DNA of 64,000 nucleotides from Achromobacter sp. RTa (lineage in GTDB: Bacteria > Pseudomonadota > Gammaproteobacteria > Burkholderiales > Burkholderiaceae_B): contig NZ_JPYO01000002.1 of the NCBI RefSeq assembly GCF_000757485.1, positions 1 through 64,000 on the forward strand, written 5' to 3'. Positions 38,964 through 47,920 of the stretch are shown here, piece after piece (position 1 is the first letter of the stretch; every line of letters starts with the position of its first letter). The translations under genes were made by a program, and so were the position numbers. Below the pieces are notes generated by a model that saw only the letters and a list, made by a program, of their open reading frames with translations, did no database searches and had not been told where the DNA came from.

Positions 38964-40181
38964 ATGTCAGTTTTCCCGGCGGCTGCAGTGAATGGAGCCG
39001 CCGGGCGGCTGGCGCAGGTGGACGCGCTGCGCGGCTTCGCGCTGTTCGGCATTCTGGTGGTCAACATCGGGGTATTCGCTTCGCCGTTCTATGGCGCCGG
39101 CGTGGCCGACCCGGCATACTCGCGGCCTCTGGACCTGGCCGTGCGATGGTTGATTGCCTGGCTGTTCGAGACCAAGTTCTACCTGTTGTTCTCGTTCCTC
39201 TTCGGATACAGCTTTACCTTGCAGATGGCGGCGGCCGAACGCGGCCAGGCCGCCTTTGCGCCCCGATTCCTGCGCCGGCTGGCGGGGTTGGCCGTGTTGG
39301 GCGGCGCGCACGCCGTGCTGTTCTACCAGGGCGATATTCTGGTCACCTACGCCCTGCTTGGCCTGGGGTTGCTGCTGTGCCGGCGCATGGCGCCGGCGCG
39401 AGCGTTGCGCATCGCGCTGTGGCTCATCGTGCTGGCGTCGCTGGCGTGGGCCTTGCTGGGCGCGCTGGCTTTCCTGGATCCTGTGCCGGCCGATTACGCG
39501 GCGCAATACAGGGCGGATGCGCTGTCGGCCATCGAGGCTTACCGGGGCACCATCGGCACGACCATCGCCCAGCACGTGAAGGAACTGGTCGAGGCCGTCT
39601 GGTTCACGGTGCTCTTCGTGCAGGGGCCATTCGTCTTCGCCATGTTCCTGGCCGGCTACGCGCTGGGCCGCCGGGAAGCGCTGGCCGACCCCTGGCGCCA
39701 GCCTCGCGCGTTGGGCCTGCTGTGCGCGCTGGGCTTGCTGCCGGGGCTCGCGGGCTCGGCGGCGTATGCCACGTCTTCGCAGCCTTTCGCGGGCGCGGCC
39801 TGGGAATTGCCGGGGCTGGCGGCCGATCTGCTGACCGCGCCGCTGCTCAGCATGTCATACGCCGCGGCGTTACTCCTGGCCCTGCGCACGCGGTTGGGCG
39901 GGCGGCTTGGCGGCTGGCTCGCGCCGGCCGGGCGCATGGCGCTGAGCAATTACCTGATGCAGTCCGTGGTCTGCGCCTTCATTTTTACCGCCTGGGGCTT
40001 GCGGCTGTTCGCCGCGGTATCGCCGCTGGCGGCCTTCGGAATGGCTGCGGCCATCTTCGCGGCGCAGCTGCCGCTGTCCGCCTGGTGGCTGCGGCGCCAC
40101 GCCTACGGCCCGGTGGAGTGGTTCCTGCGCGCGCTCACCATCGGCGCCTGGCCGGCCTGGCGGCGCGCGCGAGAAGGCTGA
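38964..40181 (+). CDS. DUF418/YeiB-family membrane protein
   Basis: This 405-residue protein has about ten membrane helices. It starts with the family signature RLAQVDALRGFALFGILVVNI and carries the C-terminal DUF418 block (LAPAGRMALSNYLMQSVVCAFIF...GPVEWFLRALT). Function is not established; related heparan-type acetyltransferases and acyltransferases suggest an acyl-transfer role. It begins 6 bp after parC. Its stop codon abuts the stop of the convergent TRAP permease, the junction reading TGATCA. Confidence 0.85.
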   Translation: MSVFPAAAVNGAAGRLAQVDALRGFALFGILVVNIGVFASPFYGAGVADPAYSRPLDLAVRWLIAWLFETKFYLLFSFLFGYSFTLQMAAAERGQAAFAPRFLRRLAGLAVLGGAHAVLFYQGDILVTYALLGLGLLLCRRMAPARALRIALWLIVLASLAWALLGALAFLDPVPADYAAQYRADALSAIEAYRGTIGTTIAQHVKELVEAVWFTVLFVQGPFVFAMFLAGYALGRREALADPWRQPRALGLLCALGLLPGLAGSAAYATSSQPFAGAAWELPGLAADLLTAPLLSMSYAAALLLALRTRLGGRLGGWLAPAGRMALSNYLMQSVVCAFIFTAWGLRLFAAVSPLAAFGMAAAIFAAQLPLSAWWLRRHAYGPVEWFLRALTIGAWPAWRRAREG

Positions 40182-42800
40182 TCAGACTGGCTTGGCGTGC
40201 AGCCGGCCCGCGGCGGCGCCTCCGTCTCGACGGCCCTGACGCGCCCACATGCCCGCCAGCAATAGCAGCGCGGGCACGTACACCCAGAAATCGGACCAGC
40301 GCTGCGGGTTTGGAGCCTTCACTTCCAGCACGTCCCAGCCTTGTTCCCAGCCGGCGCGCTGGGCGCGGCTGCCGAAGCGCACGCCGCCGATCTGCGTCTG
40401 GTCGCCCAGGCTCATCAACGTCAGTCCCGCTTCAGCCAGGCGCTTGCGTCCCGCGTCCTGCCCGCCTGCGTTGTCCGTCAATTCGGGCAGGGCGACCGCG
40501 ACGGTCTTGGTGAGTTCGTCGCCTTCCAGATTGATTCCGCGCAGCACCACGATGAGTCGCCCGTTGTCGGGCAGAGCCGCGGCGATGGCTTGCATCTCCG
40601 ACGCCGGCCTGCTTTCGTGGCGCGGCGCGAAATGGTCCATGAACCAGTCCGGGCGGAAGAGCATGAACGTTACCAGCAGCAGGATCCCGACTTCGGCCAG
40701 CGTGCAGCGCGAGCGGAACCATCTCATGGTGGCTGCCGCGAAGGTCAGCGAGGCGAGGGTGGCGCCGGCCACGACCAGCGCGAGTTCCCAGCCGTAGTCG
40801 ACGTCGATCAGCAGCAGCATGGGGTTGAACACGAACATGAAGGGCAGGATGGCCGTGCGCGCTGCGTAGGTGACGCCCTGTATGCCGGTCTTGATCGGAT
40901 CCTCGCCCGAAATCGCGGCGGCCGCGAAGGTGGCAAGGCCAACCGGCGGCGTGATGTCGGCCATGATGCCGTAGTAGAAAACGAACATGTGCACGGCGAT
41001 CAGCGGAATGACCAGGCCGTTCTGGGCGCCCAGCTCCACCACGACCGGGGCCATCAATGTCGCCATCAGGATGTAGTTGGCCGTCGTGGGCATGCCCAGC
41101 CCCAGGATCAGGCACACCACTGCCGTGAAGATCAGCATGAGCAGCACGTTCCCCATCGACACCAGCTCGACGAAGGCGGTCATGCGCAATCCCAGGCCCG
41201 TCAGGGTGATGGCGCCGACGATCAGCCCGGCCGTGCCGCAGGCGATGGCGATGCCGATCATGTTGCGGGCGCCGTCTTCCAGGCCGCCAATGGCGTCGCG
41301 CCAGCCCTGGCGCCAGGCCGGGCCGGCGGGTTGCTTGCGGAACCATGCGATCAGCGGGCGCTGGGTCACCATCTGGAACAGCATCGCCATCGCCGCCCAG
41401 AATGCGGACAGGCCTGCCGAAAGCTCTTCCACGCTCAGGCACCAGACCAGGATGCCGATGGGGATCAGGAAATACAGCCCGGCGCGCACCGTGGGCCAGG
41501 GCTGCGGCCGCACGGGATGGTTGATGTCGATGTCCTGCGGCAGGTCGGGGTGGCGCGCCGCGATGCGCAGCAGCCAAAGATAGAGCGCCGCCAGGATGGC
41601 CAGCAGCACCCAGGTGGCGGCAGCGCCCGCCACCGCCTGTATGCCCGTGCCGATCCAGTAGACCGCGCCCATCACCACGAGCGTGCCACTGATGCCCATG
41701 CCCCATCCCGCGAGCTTTTGCAGCGGCGTGCGGGCGGGGCCGGACGCCATCATGGGCTGGATCCCGAGTTTCAACGCTTCCAGATGGACGATGTAGAAGA
41801 GCGCGATGTAGGAGATCGAGGCCGGCAGGATCGCGTGGCGGATGATGTCGGTATAGGGGATGCCGACATACTCGATCATCAGGAAGGCGGCCGCGCCCAT
41901 GACGGGCGGCATGATCTGCCCGTTGACCGAGGACGCGGTTTCGATCGCGCCCGCGCGCACGCCGCCGTAGCCGGCCTTTTTCATGAGCGGAATCGTGAAG
42001 ATGCCGCCCGTCACCACGTTCGCGACCGACGAGGCCGAGACCAGCCCGTTGACGGCCGAGGACACCACGGCCACCTTGGCTGGGCCGCCCCGCAGATGGC
42101 CCAGCAGCGCGAACGACACCTGCATCATGTAGTTGCCGGCGCCGCACTTGTCCAGCATGGAGCCCAGCAGCACGAAGATGAAGATGTACGACACCGAAAC
42201 GCCCAGTGCCACGCCATAGACGCCTTCCGTGGTGAGCCACATGTGGGACATCAGGCGTTCCAGCGATGCGCCCCGGTGGGCCAGCACGTCGGGCAGCCAG
42301 GGGCCGGCTAGCGCGTAGGCAACGAACACCAGGCCCAGCACAGTCATGGGCAGGCCCAGGGCGCGGCGCGTCACTTCCAGCAGCAGCACCAGGCCGATGG
42401 CGGCCGTGGCCACGTCCATGGTCGTGGGCTGCCCGGGGCGGCCGGCCAGTTCGTTATAGAAAAGGTACAGATAGCTGCCGCAAAAGGCGGCCATCAGCGC
42501 CAGCCCCCAGTCGTACCAGGGCATGCGGTCGCGCGCGGAGCGTTTGCTGGCCGGGTACGCCAGGTAGCCTAGGAACATCGCGATGCCCAGGTGCAGCGCG
42601 CGCGCCTCGGTGTCGTTGAAAATGCCCCAGTTCAGCGAGAACGGCAGCGGGGACGCGTACCAAAGCTGGAAGGCGGACCAGATCAGCGCGCCGACGGCCA
42701 GCGTGGCGCCCGCGACGCCGCGCACGTTGCGGCCTCCGCGGTCGGCGTCGGCGACCAGCTGTTCCAGGTCCGGGGCCGGCGAGTGCGGCTCTTGTGTCAT
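40182..42800 (-). CDS. Fused TRAP transporter permease (TAXI type, DctQM fusion)
   Basis: This 872-residue inner-membrane permease joins the small (DctQ) and large (DctM) TRAP subunits in one chain, as is usual for TAXI-type systems. N-terminal helices cover about residues 25-160. The DctM core carries SASSVANVVTGGIFTIPLMKKAGY, NGQIMPPVMGAAAFLMIEYVGIPY and LGLGMPTTANYILMATLMAP. The last ~130 residues (DUF3394-like) form a PDZ-like segment (GGVRFGSRAQRAGWEQGWDVLEV) and a final membrane helix. It works with the binding protein encoded 145 bp upstream to import an organic acid or amino acid. Confidence 0.92.
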   Translation of the reverse strand: MTQEPHSPAPDLEQLVADADRGGRNVRGVAGATLAVGALIWSAFQLWYASPLPFSLNWGIFNDTEARALHLGIAMFLGYLAYPASKRSARDRMPWYDWGLALMAAFCGSYLYLFYNELAGRPGQPTTMDVATAAIGLVLLLEVTRRALGLPMTVLGLVFVAYALAGPWLPDVLAHRGASLERLMSHMWLTTEGVYGVALGVSVSYIFIFVLLGSMLDKCGAGNYMMQVSFALLGHLRGGPAKVAVVSSAVNGLVSASSVANVVTGGIFTIPLMKKAGYGGVRAGAIETASSVNGQIMPPVMGAAAFLMIEYVGIPYTDIIRHAILPASISYIALFYIVHLEALKLGIQPMMASGPARTPLQKLAGWGMGISGTLVVMGAVYWIGTGIQAVAGAAATWVLLAILAALYLWLLRIAARHPDLPQDIDINHPVRPQPWPTVRAGLYFLIPIGILVWCLSVEELSAGLSAFWAAMAMLFQMVTQRPLIAWFRKQPAGPAWRQGWRDAIGGLEDGARNMIGIAIACGTAGLIVGAITLTGLGLRMTAFVELVSMGNVLLMLIFTAVVCLILGLGMPTTANYILMATLMAPVVVELGAQNGLVIPLIAVHMFVFYYGIMADITPPVGLATFAAAAISGEDPIKTGIQGVTYAARTAILPFMFVFNPMLLLIDVDYGWELALVVAGATLASLTFAAATMRWFRSRCTLAEVGILLLVTFMLFRPDWFMDHFAPRHESRPASEMQAIAAALPDNGRLIVVLRGINLEGDELTKTVAVALPELTDNAGGQDAGRKRLAEAGLTLMSLGDQTQIGGVRFGSRAQRAGWEQGWDVLEVKAPNPQRWSDFWVYVPALLLLAGMWARQGRRDGGAAAGRLHAKPV

Positions 42801-42945
42801 GAATTTCCCCTACATGTCATTGCGCGCGCCACGGTACCGCGCGCGTTGTGCCCTTGCGCGCGTTTGCCGCGGGCAAGGAGCGGCAGCCGCGAGGCCGCGC
42901 GCGGCGCGGCCCCTTCCGGCTTGCCGGGCAAGCGGTCCTGCCGCC

Positions 42946-43950
42946 TTAGAGCAGGCCCTTTTCCTTGAAGTACTTTTCGGCGCCGGGATGCAGGGGCGCC
43001 GACAGGCCGTTCTTCACCATGTCCGCGGCCTTAAGGTTGGCGAAGGCGGGGTGCAGCTTCTTGAAGTCGTCGAAGTTATCGAACACGGCCTTGACCACCG
43101 TATAGACGGTGGCTTCCGGCACATCGGCCGACGTGACGAAGGTGGCGGTCACGCCGTACGTCTTGGTTTCGGCCGGGTTGTTCGGGTACAGCCCGGCCGG
43201 GATCGTCGCGTGGGCGTAGTAGGGGTACTTTTCGACCAGCTTGTCCACCGCGGGGCCCGTCAGCGACACGAGCTTCGCGCCGCAGCTGGTGGTGGGATCC
43301 TGGATGTTGGCCGAAGGGTGGCCGACGCCATAGAAGAAGCCGTCGATCTTGCCATCGCACAGCGCGGAGCCATGCTCGTCGGGGCGCAGTTCGGACGCGA
43401 GCGAGAAGTCCTTCATCGTCCAGCCCATGGTGGCCAGCAGCTCTTCCATCGAGGCTCGGGTGCCCGAGCCCGGGTTGCCGACGTTGAAGCGCTTGCCCTT
43501 CAGGTCCTCGAAGGTCTTGATGTTGGCTTCCTTGCGCGTCACGACGGTGAATGGCTCGGGGTGGATCGAGAAAACGGAGCGCAGCTTGGTAAAGGGGCCG
43601 GCCTGCTTGAACTGGCCCTCGCCGCGGTAGGCGTTGTAGCCGACGTCGGACTGCACGACGCCCAGGTCCAGTTCGCCGGCCTTGATGGTGTTGGCGTTGA
43701 AAACCGAGCCGCCGGTCGATTCGACCGAGCAGCGGATGCCATGGGAAGAGCGGTCCTTGTTGACGAGGCGGCAGATGGCGCCGCCGGCGGCATAGTAGAC
43801 GCCGGTGACGCCGCCCGTGCCGATACTGACGAACTTCTGTTGAGCGGCGGCAGGAGCCGGCGCCGCGGACAGCAATGCCGTTGCCAGGCCCGCCGCGGCA
43901 AGCGACCAGCCATTGCGTAGGCCCAAGGGGTGTTTGACGGACGTGGTCAT
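42946..43950 (-). CDS. TAXI-family TRAP solute-binding protein
   Basis: A 334-residue periplasmic protein with a signal peptide (cleavage near AAAAQQ, residue 37) and the TAXI signature [25 protein letters not shown]. Related proteins bind glutamate, alpha-ketoglutarate or similar acids; the ligand is not predictable. AAGGAG precedes the ATG. It lies between the class III transaminase and the fused permease in a leftward unit, so the imported compound may be the transaminase substrate. Confidence 0.92.
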   Translation of the reverse strand: MTTSVKHPLGLRNGWSLAAAGLATALLSAAPAPAAAQQKFVSIGTGGVTGVYYAAGGAICRLVNKDRSSHGIRCSVESTGGSVFNANTIKAGELDLGVVQSDVGYNAYRGEGQFKQAGPFTKLRSVFSIHPEPFTVVTRKEANIKTFEDLKGKRFNVGNPGSGTRASMEELLATMGWTMKDFSLASELRPDEHGSALCDGKIDGFFYGVGHPSANIQDPTTSCGAKLVSLTGPAVDKLVEKYPYYAHATIPAGLYPNNPAETKTYGVTATFVTSADVPEATVYTVVKAVFDNFDDFKKLHPAFANLKAADMVKNGLSAPLHPGAEKYFKEKGLL

Positions 43951-44110
43951 GCAAACTCCTTTTGGGGTATTTCCCCGTGAGATTGCCGGTCTTTGCCGGC
44001 GGTTGGCGCATCCCGCGAGCCGCGGAACGCCCTGTGCGAATCTTCACGTGCCCGCGCGGGGCGGGCGGAGGCGCGCAGCGGATTTCCCCCCGTTGCGCTG
44101 GCAGGCGCGC

Positions 44111-45451
44111 CTAGGAGCGCGCCTGCGCGATGGCGGCGTCGATGGCGCCCGCCAGGCGTTCAGTCAATTGGTCCAGTTCGTCGTCCGTGACGATGAAGGG
44201 TGGAGCGAGCAGCACGTGGTCGCCCTGGCGGCCGTCGATCGTGCCGCCCATCGGATAGACCATCAGCCCGCGCGCCATGGCTTCGCGCTTGATGCGCGCA
44301 TGCAGCGAGAGCGCGGGATCGAATGTTTGCTTGCTTGCGCGGTCCTGCACCAGTTCCACGCCCATGAACAGGCCGCGGCCTCGGATATCGCCCACGTGAG
44401 GGTGGTCTCCCAGGGCTCGCTGGAGCCGTTCGCGCAGGCCCGCGCCTTGCCCGCGCACGCGCGCCAGCAGGCCGTCGCGGCGGATCACGTCCTGCACGGC
44501 CAGCGACGCAGCGCAGGCGACCGCGTGGCCGAGATAGGTGTGGCCGTGCTGGAAGAAGCCGCTGCCTTGCTGCATGGCTTGCACGATGCGCTGCTGCGCC
44601 ATGACGGCGCCGATGGGCTGGTAGCCGCCGCCCAGGCCCTTGGCGATGGTGATCAGGTCGGGCGTCACGTCTTCCTGCTCCACCGCGTACAGCGTGCCGG
44701 TACGGCCCATGCCGCACATTACTTCGTCGGCGATCAGCAGCACGCCGTGGCGGTCGCATACCTCGCGGACACGGCGGAAGTAGCCGGGAACCGCCGTGAC
44801 TGCGCCGGCGGTGGCGCCCACCACGGGCTCGGCCACGAACGCCATGACTGTGCCGGGGCCCAGCCGTTCGAACGTTTGTTCCAGTTCCCGGGCCAGGCGT
44901 TCGCCGTATTGCTCGGCGCTTTCGCCTTCGCGCTGGTCGCGGTACGCATAGCAGGGCGAGACGTGTTCCACTTCGATCAGCAGCGGCGCGAATTGCGCGC
45001 GGCGCCAGGCGTTGCCGCCCACCGCCAGGGCGCCCAGCGTATTGCCGTGATAGCTCTGCCGGCGCGCCACGATGTGGCGGCGCTCGGGTTGGCCGATTTC
45101 GACGAAATACTGCCGGGCCATTTTCAACGCCGCTTCCACCGCTTCCGAGCCGCCCGAGACGAAATAGGCGTGCGAAATGCCTTCCGGCGCGTCGGCGACC
45201 AGGCGGTCGGCCAGGCGCTCGGCGACTTCGGTCGTGAAGAAGCTGGTGTGCGCGTAGGCAAGCGCGTCGATTTGCGCATGCATGGCGGCCTGGATGTCGG
45301 GGTGGTTGTGCCCCAGGCAGGAAACGGCGGCGCCGCCCGACCCGTCGAGATAGGCGCGGCCAGCGCTGTCATAGACCCATGCGCCCTGGCCGCGTACGGC
45401 GACAAGGGGCGTCTGGCGTAGGGAACGATGCAGAACGTGAGTGTTGCTCAT
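44111..45451 (-). CDS. Class III pyridoxal-phosphate aminotransferase
   Basis: This 446-residue fold-type I aminotransferase (aspartate aminotransferase / omega-transaminase family) has the PLP lysine at Lys271 (LITIAKGLGGGYQP), Asp242 (LLIADEVMCGMGRTG) and the phosphate-binding FVSGGSEAVEAALK. The family includes GABA, beta-alanine, taurine and diamine transaminases; substrate is undetermined. It lies 159 bp before the TAXI gene and 42 bp after the RpiR regulator, suggesting uptake and deamination of one amino compound. Confidence 0.9.
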   Translation of the reverse strand: MSNTHVLHRSLRQTPLVAVRGQGAWVYDSAGRAYLDGSGGAAVSCLGHNHPDIQAAMHAQIDALAYAHTSFFTTEVAERLADRLVADAPEGISHAYFVSGGSEAVEAALKMARQYFVEIGQPERRHIVARRQSYHGNTLGALAVGGNAWRRAQFAPLLIEVEHVSPCYAYRDQREGESAEQYGERLARELEQTFERLGPGTVMAFVAEPVVGATAGAVTAVPGYFRRVREVCDRHGVLLIADEVMCGMGRTGTLYAVEQEDVTPDLITIAKGLGGGYQPIGAVMAQQRIVQAMQQGSGFFQHGHTYLGHAVACAASLAVQDVIRRDGLLARVRGQGAGLRERLQRALGDHPHVGDIRGRGLFMGVELVQDRASKQTFDPALSLHARIKREAMARGLMVYPMGGTIDGRQGDHVLLAPPFIVTDDELDQLTERLAGAIDAAIAQARS

Positions 45452-45493
45452 GGGGCGATTCCGCGAAGCAGGGGTTGAAGACGAATGCTGGTG

Positions 45494-46426
45494 TCAGGAG
45501 GTCCGGCGGCCTTGCCCGCCGGACCAGTAGATGTTGTCGCTGAGCAGGCGCTGCTCGACTTCGGTCAGGCGGTTGAGCACTTCGTTTCCGCCGCGGGCCG
45601 TCAAGCGCGCGATCAGGTGTTCGGCCAGGCCAAGCAGGCCCGCAGTGGTATGGAAGAACGATCCCGGGCCCTGGCGCGCAGGCCGCGCCTGCACGCCGTC
45701 GCGGTCCGGCGGGGAGAAGCGCAGCGTATGGCGCGCGTCCACCGCGAGGGGCGACAAGGGGTCGTCGGTCAGCGCGATGATCGCCACGCCGCGTTGGATA
45801 GCCTGGCGCGCCAACTGCACGGTGGCGGTGGGGTACGGGGCCTGCGAAATCACGATCAGCGCGTCGCCGACGCCCAGGTTGTCTGCCTGTTCCGCGGGGG
45901 CGCCGCCCAGGCCGTCGATCAGCATGCTGTTGCGGCGCACCAGCTGGTAGGCGTAGCGCATCTGGAAGGCGATGCCGAACGCCGAGCGTGTTCCCAGGAA
46001 GCCGACCTGCCTCGCCTCCAGCAGGGTCTGCACCGCCGCGTCGAAGGCGGAAGGCGGGTTCAGCGCGCAAACGGAGCTCATGGCCTGGATCTGGTAGTCG
46101 GTCAGTACGTCGTGGCCGGGCGGGGCGGGCTCGCCCGCCGCAGCCTGCAGCGCGGCGGCGCGGTCGCGCAGCCCCGGCTTTCCCTTTCCCGCCAGCGCCT
46201 GCTGGAAAGGGAGGCGGAAATCTTCGTAGCTGGAGTACCCGATGGCCCGGGCCAGCCTCAGCATCGTCGCGGGGGCGACGCCCAGCGCCTGGGCCTGGCG
46301 CCGCATCGACCACAGGCCCACTTCGGCGGGATGGGCCGCGACCCAGCGCGCCGCCCGCTGCAGCTCCGGCGGCAGATGTTCCAGTCTTTCCTGGAGTGCG
46401 GGAAGCAGGTCCGGCGGCAGGGACAT
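45494..46426 (-). CDS. MurR/RpiR-family regulator of the TRAP-transaminase operon
   Basis: This 310-residue regulator has an N-terminal RpiR-type helix-turn-helix (about 1-75; ATMLRLARAIGYSSYEDFR) and a C-terminal SIS sugar-phosphate/isomerase domain (about 115-255; QVGFLGTRSAFGIAFQM, GVGDALIVISQAPYP). The start is uncertain: ATG at 46426 fits the family, while a frame-extending ATG at 46456 adds ten residues; neither has a clear ribosome-binding site. It probably controls its own operon through the perfect palindrome at 46476-46493. Confidence 0.85.
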   Translation of the reverse strand: MSLPPDLLPALQERLEHLPPELQRAARWVAAHPAEVGLWSMRRQAQALGVAPATMLRLARAIGYSSYEDFRLPFQQALAGKGKPGLRDRAAALQAAAGEPAPPGHDVLTDYQIQAMSSVCALNPPSAFDAAVQTLLEARQVGFLGTRSAFGIAFQMRYAYQLVRRNSMLIDGLGGAPAEQADNLGVGDALIVISQAPYPTATVQLARQAIQRGVAIIALTDDPLSPLAVDARHTLRFSPPDRDGVQARPARQGPGSFFHTTAGLLGLAEHLIARLTARGGNEVLNRLTEVEQRLLSDNIYWSGGQGRRTS

Positions 46427-46475
46427 ATCAGTGGCATGTATTTTGAGAAAACACATGATAAATCTGCGAACAATG

Positions 46476-46493
46476 AAAAAACATATGTTTTTT
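46476..46493. promoter_or_regulatory. Perfect 18-bp palindrome, likely RpiR operator
   Basis: AAAAAACATATGTTTTTT is a perfect 18-bp inverted repeat 50 bp upstream of the RpiR gene in an AT-rich patch that contrasts with the GC-rich surroundings. A looser copy of the half-site (AAAACACATG) lies at 46448-46457. RpiR-type regulators commonly bind A/T-rich inverted repeats of this type. Confidence 0.55.
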
Positions 46494-46623
46494 ATAGGGG
46501 CTTCCCCCTAGGCTTCCCGTGCGCAGGTGCGCCACTGCGTCTCCGTTCGCAAGTCCATGAATCTTGCTGTCATCCGCAGCAAATTCGTATTCATTTATTT
46601 ACATCGTGCAGACGGGTTTTTGT

Positions 46624-46652
46624 TTGACTCGAATAGATCGTGCGCATATCAT
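46624..46652 (+). promoter_or_regulatory. ect operon promoter
   Basis: TTGACT (46624-46629) and TATCAT (46647-46652) are separated by exactly 17 bp, a strong sigma-70 match. Transcription should begin near 46659. An inverted repeat TCATT-N8-AATGA (46649-46666) overlaps the -10 and start site and is a candidate operator for the EctR repressor encoded first in the operon. Confidence 0.65.
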
Positions 46653-46662
46653 TCGTATAGAA

Positions 46663-46695
46663 ATGAATCTCACCCACGCTACTTTTTTCTCATGA
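46663..46695 (+). CDS. Possible ten-residue leader peptide ahead of ectR
   Basis: An ATG at 46663, a few bases after the predicted transcription start, opens a 10-codon frame ([10 protein letters not shown]) whose TGA stop overlaps the ectR ATG as ATGA. ectR itself has no Shine-Dalgarno sequence, so its translation could depend on this leader. With only about four bases of 5' leader, initiation would be near-leaderless. It could also be chance. Confidence 0.3.
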   Translation: MNLTHATFFS

Positions 46696-47240
46696 CTGAC
46701 GCAGCGAAACCCGATCCTTCACAGCAGTACGACCTGCGCATTTTGCGAGCCTTGCGCCGCATCACGCGTTCGATCGCGCTGCATTCGCGCCAACTGTCCG
46801 CCGTCAGTCACATCACCGCGCCGCAACTGATGTGCCTGCGCACCGTGATCGGCAACGGCCCCATGACGGCCACCGCCATCAGCCGCGAGATGCACGTCAG
46901 TCCCAGCACGGTGGTGGGCATCCTGGATCGCCTGGAAGACAAAGGCTTGATCCGCCGTGAGCGCGGCCGCGAAGACCGCCGCATCGTGTTCGTCACGGCC
47001 ACGGAAGCGGGGCGTGAACTGGCGCAAGGCGCGCCTTCGCCGCTGCAGAAACACCTTGCCGACGCGCTCAATGCGCTGCCGGAACTCGAACAGGCCACCA
47101 TCACGCTGTCCCTGGAGCGCATCGTGGCGCTCATGGAACAGGACGGCCAGGCCGCCGCCGACACGCATGGCGATGTGTCGTCGCCCATCCTTGAAGTGCC
47201 CACGGGCGGGGCACCCCCAGAATCGGGAATCGTCGCATGA
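46692..47240 (+). CDS. ectR: EctR, MarR-type regulator of ectoine synthesis
   Basis: This 182-residue MarR-family protein has a winged helix around [36 protein letters not shown]. EctR proteins repress ectoine genes and respond to osmotic conditions in methylotrophs. Here it is the first gene of the operon and is coupled to ectA by a 4-bp ATGA overlap, so repressor and biosynthetic genes share one transcript, giving autoregulation. The ATG at 46692 is chosen because sequence upstream is leader-like; there is no clear ribosome-binding site. Confidence 0.88.
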   Translation: MTDAAKPDPSQQYDLRILRALRRITRSIALHSRQLSAVSHITAPQLMCLRTVIGNGPMTATAISREMHVSPSTVVGILDRLEDKGLIRRERGREDRRIVFVTATEAGRELAQGAPSPLQKHLADALNALPELEQATITLSLERIVALMEQDGQAAADTHGDVSSPILEVPTGGAPPESGIVA

Positions 47241-47797
47241 AGAAAAACGAACTGGATAACCCAACCCTCTCAAGTGCCGTGGCGCCGGCGGTCAGCGCGC
47301 AGACCCATACCATGCGTCTGCCCGACCGCAAAGACGGCGCCGCCATCCACCGCCTCATTTCCGAGTGCCCGCCACTCGACCTGAATTCCCTCTACGCGTA
47401 CCTGCTCCTGGCTGAGCACTTCCGCGACACCTGCGTCCTGGCCGAAAGCTCCGGCGGACGTATCGACGGTTTTATCTCCGCTTATGTGATCCCGGCCCGG
47501 CCCGACGTTCTGTTCGTCTGGCAGGTCGCGGTGCACACCCGCGCACGCGGCCATCGGTTGGGCCGCGCCATGCTTCGCGAGCTCTTGCGCCGCAAGGGTC
47601 TCGAGCATGTCCGCTATCTCGAAACCACGGTGGGGCCTGACAACCAGGCATCGCGCCGCAGCTTCGCCGGCTTGGCCAGCGAACTGGGCGCCCACGTCTC
47701 CGAACAGCCGTTCTTCGACCGGCAACTTTTCGGTGGCGCGGACCATGACGACGAGATGTTGTTGAGGATAGGTCCGTTCGCCTTGCCGACCCCCTAG
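47237..47797 (+). CDS. ectA: L-2,4-diaminobutyrate N-gamma-acetyltransferase EctA
   Basis: This 186-residue GNAT enzyme acetylates diaminobutyrate with acetyl-CoA, the second step in ectoine synthesis. Visible family features are [30 protein letters not shown], the [21 protein letters not shown] acetyl-CoA site and [15 protein letters not shown]. The length is usual. It overlaps ectR by 4 bp and is followed by a 123-bp gap before ectB. Confidence 0.96.
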   Translation: MKKNELDNPTLSSAVAPAVSAQTHTMRLPDRKDGAAIHRLISECPPLDLNSLYAYLLLAEHFRDTCVLAESSGGRIDGFISAYVIPARPDVLFVWQVAVHTRARGHRLGRAMLRELLRRKGLEHVRYLETTVGPDNQASRRSFAGLASELGAHVSEQPFFDRQLFGGADHDDEMLLRIGPFALPTP

Positions 47798-47846
47798 GGG
47801 TAGCGCAAGCCCAGCGGTCTTATCGACTACCGGGATGGTTGGCCGA

Positions 47847-47870
47847 TCCGGACGCGCACACGCGCCCGGA
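47847..47870 (+). other. Intercistronic hairpin between ectA and ectB
   Basis: TCCGG-A-CGCG and CGCG-C-CCGGA form a stem with a 4-nt CACA loop and one mismatch. There is no T tract, so it is more likely an mRNA stability or processing element within the ect transcript than a terminator. Confidence 0.4.
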
Positions 47871-47920
47871 GGGGTTCTGGCCGTCTGTCAACTTATGAGA
47901 TGAAAGGGAGGATTAATCAT

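Noticed and set aside
40341-42311. A 656-residue plus-strand frame within the TRAP permease
   Set aside because: The opposite strand encodes a convincing multi-helix TRAP permease with conserved motifs; this frame is His/Gln/Arg-rich shadow sequence.
47798-47920. Riboswitch or promoter in the ectA-ectB gap
   Set aside because: Only one imperfect hairpin is seen, with no aptamer-like conserved loops, no good -35/-10 pair and no T tract.
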